Below, piece by piece: positions 63,260 to 64,000 of a stretch of DNA of 64,000 nucleotides. The stretch's first letter is position 1. Every line of letters begins with the position of its first letter. Source of the DNA: Enterococcus pallens ATCC BAA-351. GTDB taxonomy: Bacteria; Bacillota; Bacilli; Lactobacillales; Enterococcaceae. The notes below the pieces were generated by a model. It saw nothing but the letters and a program-made list of their open reading frames with translations. It made no database searches and had not been told where the DNA came from. Position numbers and translations under genes: made by a program. The stretch lies in contig NZ_ASWD01000003.1 in assembly GCF_000407485.1 (NCBI RefSeq), positions 372,001-436,000 on the forward strand. The letters run 5' to 3'.

Positions 63260-64000
63260 CGGTTCCTCCCATTAATTGGATTGTATCCTGCAAAGTTTGG
63301 CTATCTTCCACTCGACTTGTTTGAATCGAACGATCAATTTTTTTGATAAAACCAGTTAGTGTTTTACCAGGCCCAATCTCGATCATTCGTTCAATACCCA
63401 TTTCTTTTAATCTAAGAATACTGTCGCTAAAACGCACTGGTGACATCACTTGTGCTGTTAATAAGGAGACAATTTCCGAAGCTGGCATTTCCTTTGCAGT
63501 TGTATTTGAAATAACCGGACATTGCAAATCATGAAATACGATCTTTTGCAGTTCTAGATTTAACTGGCGACTAGCTGGTTCTAATAACGCGGTATGGAAA
63601 GGTCCACTTACATTTAAAGGAATCATGCGTTTAACCCCCGCTGCAGACAAAAGTTCTTCCGCTTTTTCAACTGCCGCAATCTCTCCACCAATAACAATTT
63701 GTTGCGGTGTATTGTAGTTGGCTGGTGAAACAATTCCCACTGAAGAGGCCTGTTGACAACATTCTTCAATTACTTCTGCTGAAGTGTTCAATACTGCCAC
63801 CATTTTCCCACTGCCACTGGGAGCAGCTGTACTCATGTATTGACCTCGTTTTTGAACTAATTGAACTGCATCACCAAAGTCTAAGGCTCCTGCAGCAACC
63901 AGTGCTGTATATTCGCCTAAGCTCAATCCAGCAACTGCATCCTTTGAGATACCCATTTTTTCAATTACTCGTAAAAAAGCAGTACTGACAGTTAGAATTG
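63243..64000 (-). CDS. fabD: Malonyl-CoA:ACP transacylase (5' end cut by window)
   Basis: The frame is open to the right edge, so the N-terminal part (about 60 residues) lies outside. The nucleophilic serine is in 'VAGLSLGEYTALVAAG' and the catalytic histidine in 'VSGPFHTALLEP'. 'GPGKTLTGFIKKI' ends the domain. It precedes fabG in the fatty acid synthesis operon. Confidence 0.95.
   Translation of the reverse strand, partial: ILTVSTAFLRVIEKMGISKDAVAGLSLGEYTALVAAGALDFGDAVQLVQKRGQYMSTAAPSGSGKMVAVLNTSAEVIEECCQQASSVGIVSPANYNTPQQIVIGGEIAAVEKAEELLSAAGVKRMIPLNVSGPFHTALLEPASRQLNLELQKIVFHDLQCPVISNTTAKEMPASEIVSLLTAQVMSPVRFSDSILRLKEMGIERMIEIGPGKTLTGFIKKIDRSIQTSRVEDSQTLQDTIQLMGGTDGISK

Overview
The window looks like chromosome of a low-GC Gram-positive bacterium of the order Lactobacillales, most likely an Enterococcus. 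The reasons are gene content and order: the fabD-fabG-fabF-accB-fabZ-accC-accD-accA block, the yqeG-yqeH-yhbY-nadD-yqeK-rsfS block, T-box controlled argS and thrS, AGGAGG-type ribosome binding sites, and a gene cluster whose families I recall from Enterococcus faecalis (EF_0829 to EF_0839). I see no rRNA, tRNA, insertion sequence, prophage or CRISPR array. The genus is inferred from protein resemblance, not from a search.

Layout. 1-4350 (+): a 2-aminoethylphosphonate uptake and degradation cassette (permease, binding lipoprotein, PhnW, PhnX), cut at the left edge. 4393-11750 (-): a nine-gene operon that runs from a PRD regulator, through a set of poorly characterised small and membrane proteins (PRD protein, SFCGSGGAG protein, DUF4312, DUF4311, DUF4310), to an amidohydrolase, a DgaE-like PLP lyase and a DgaF-like KDPG-type aldolase. 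It looks like a complete sensing, uptake and breakdown system for an amino-sugar acid or similar compound whose transporter type is undescribed. A striking array of three 7-base half-sites sits on its promoter. 12115-17839: two nucleoside hydrolases (one with an ECF S component), argS with its T-box, and an ornithine carbamoyltransferase. 17891-20594 (-): tsaD, two GNAT acetyltransferases and tsaB. 20928-24410 (-): galE-galT-galR with two operator-like repeats. 24644-31684: ridA, small proteins, an FAD protein, glucokinase, rhomboid protease, 5-FCL and an SGNH hydrolase. 31696-35552: a siderophore-type iron uptake system with divergent Fur-like boxes. 35581-39482: an unknown membrane/S-T-rich pair, an APC permease, L33 and glutathione peroxidase. 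39786-48260: a class B PBP, thrS with T-box, a small tautomerase, HelD, YebC. 48333-53811 (-): a ribosome, tRNA and NAD housekeeping block. 53923-57180 (-): an amino-acid ABC transporter with two tandem paralogous binding proteins. 57312-64000 (-): fatty-acid synthesis genes, cut at the right edge.

Three points deserve attention beyond the 4.4-11.8 kb system: tsaD and rsfS both appear to lack a normal in-frame start codon where one is expected; a shared decamer (TGCATATTTA) precedes the OTC gene and both amino-acid binding proteins, which suggests common arginine-linked control; and an SGNH hydrolase is closely linked to the iron-siderophore permease genes.
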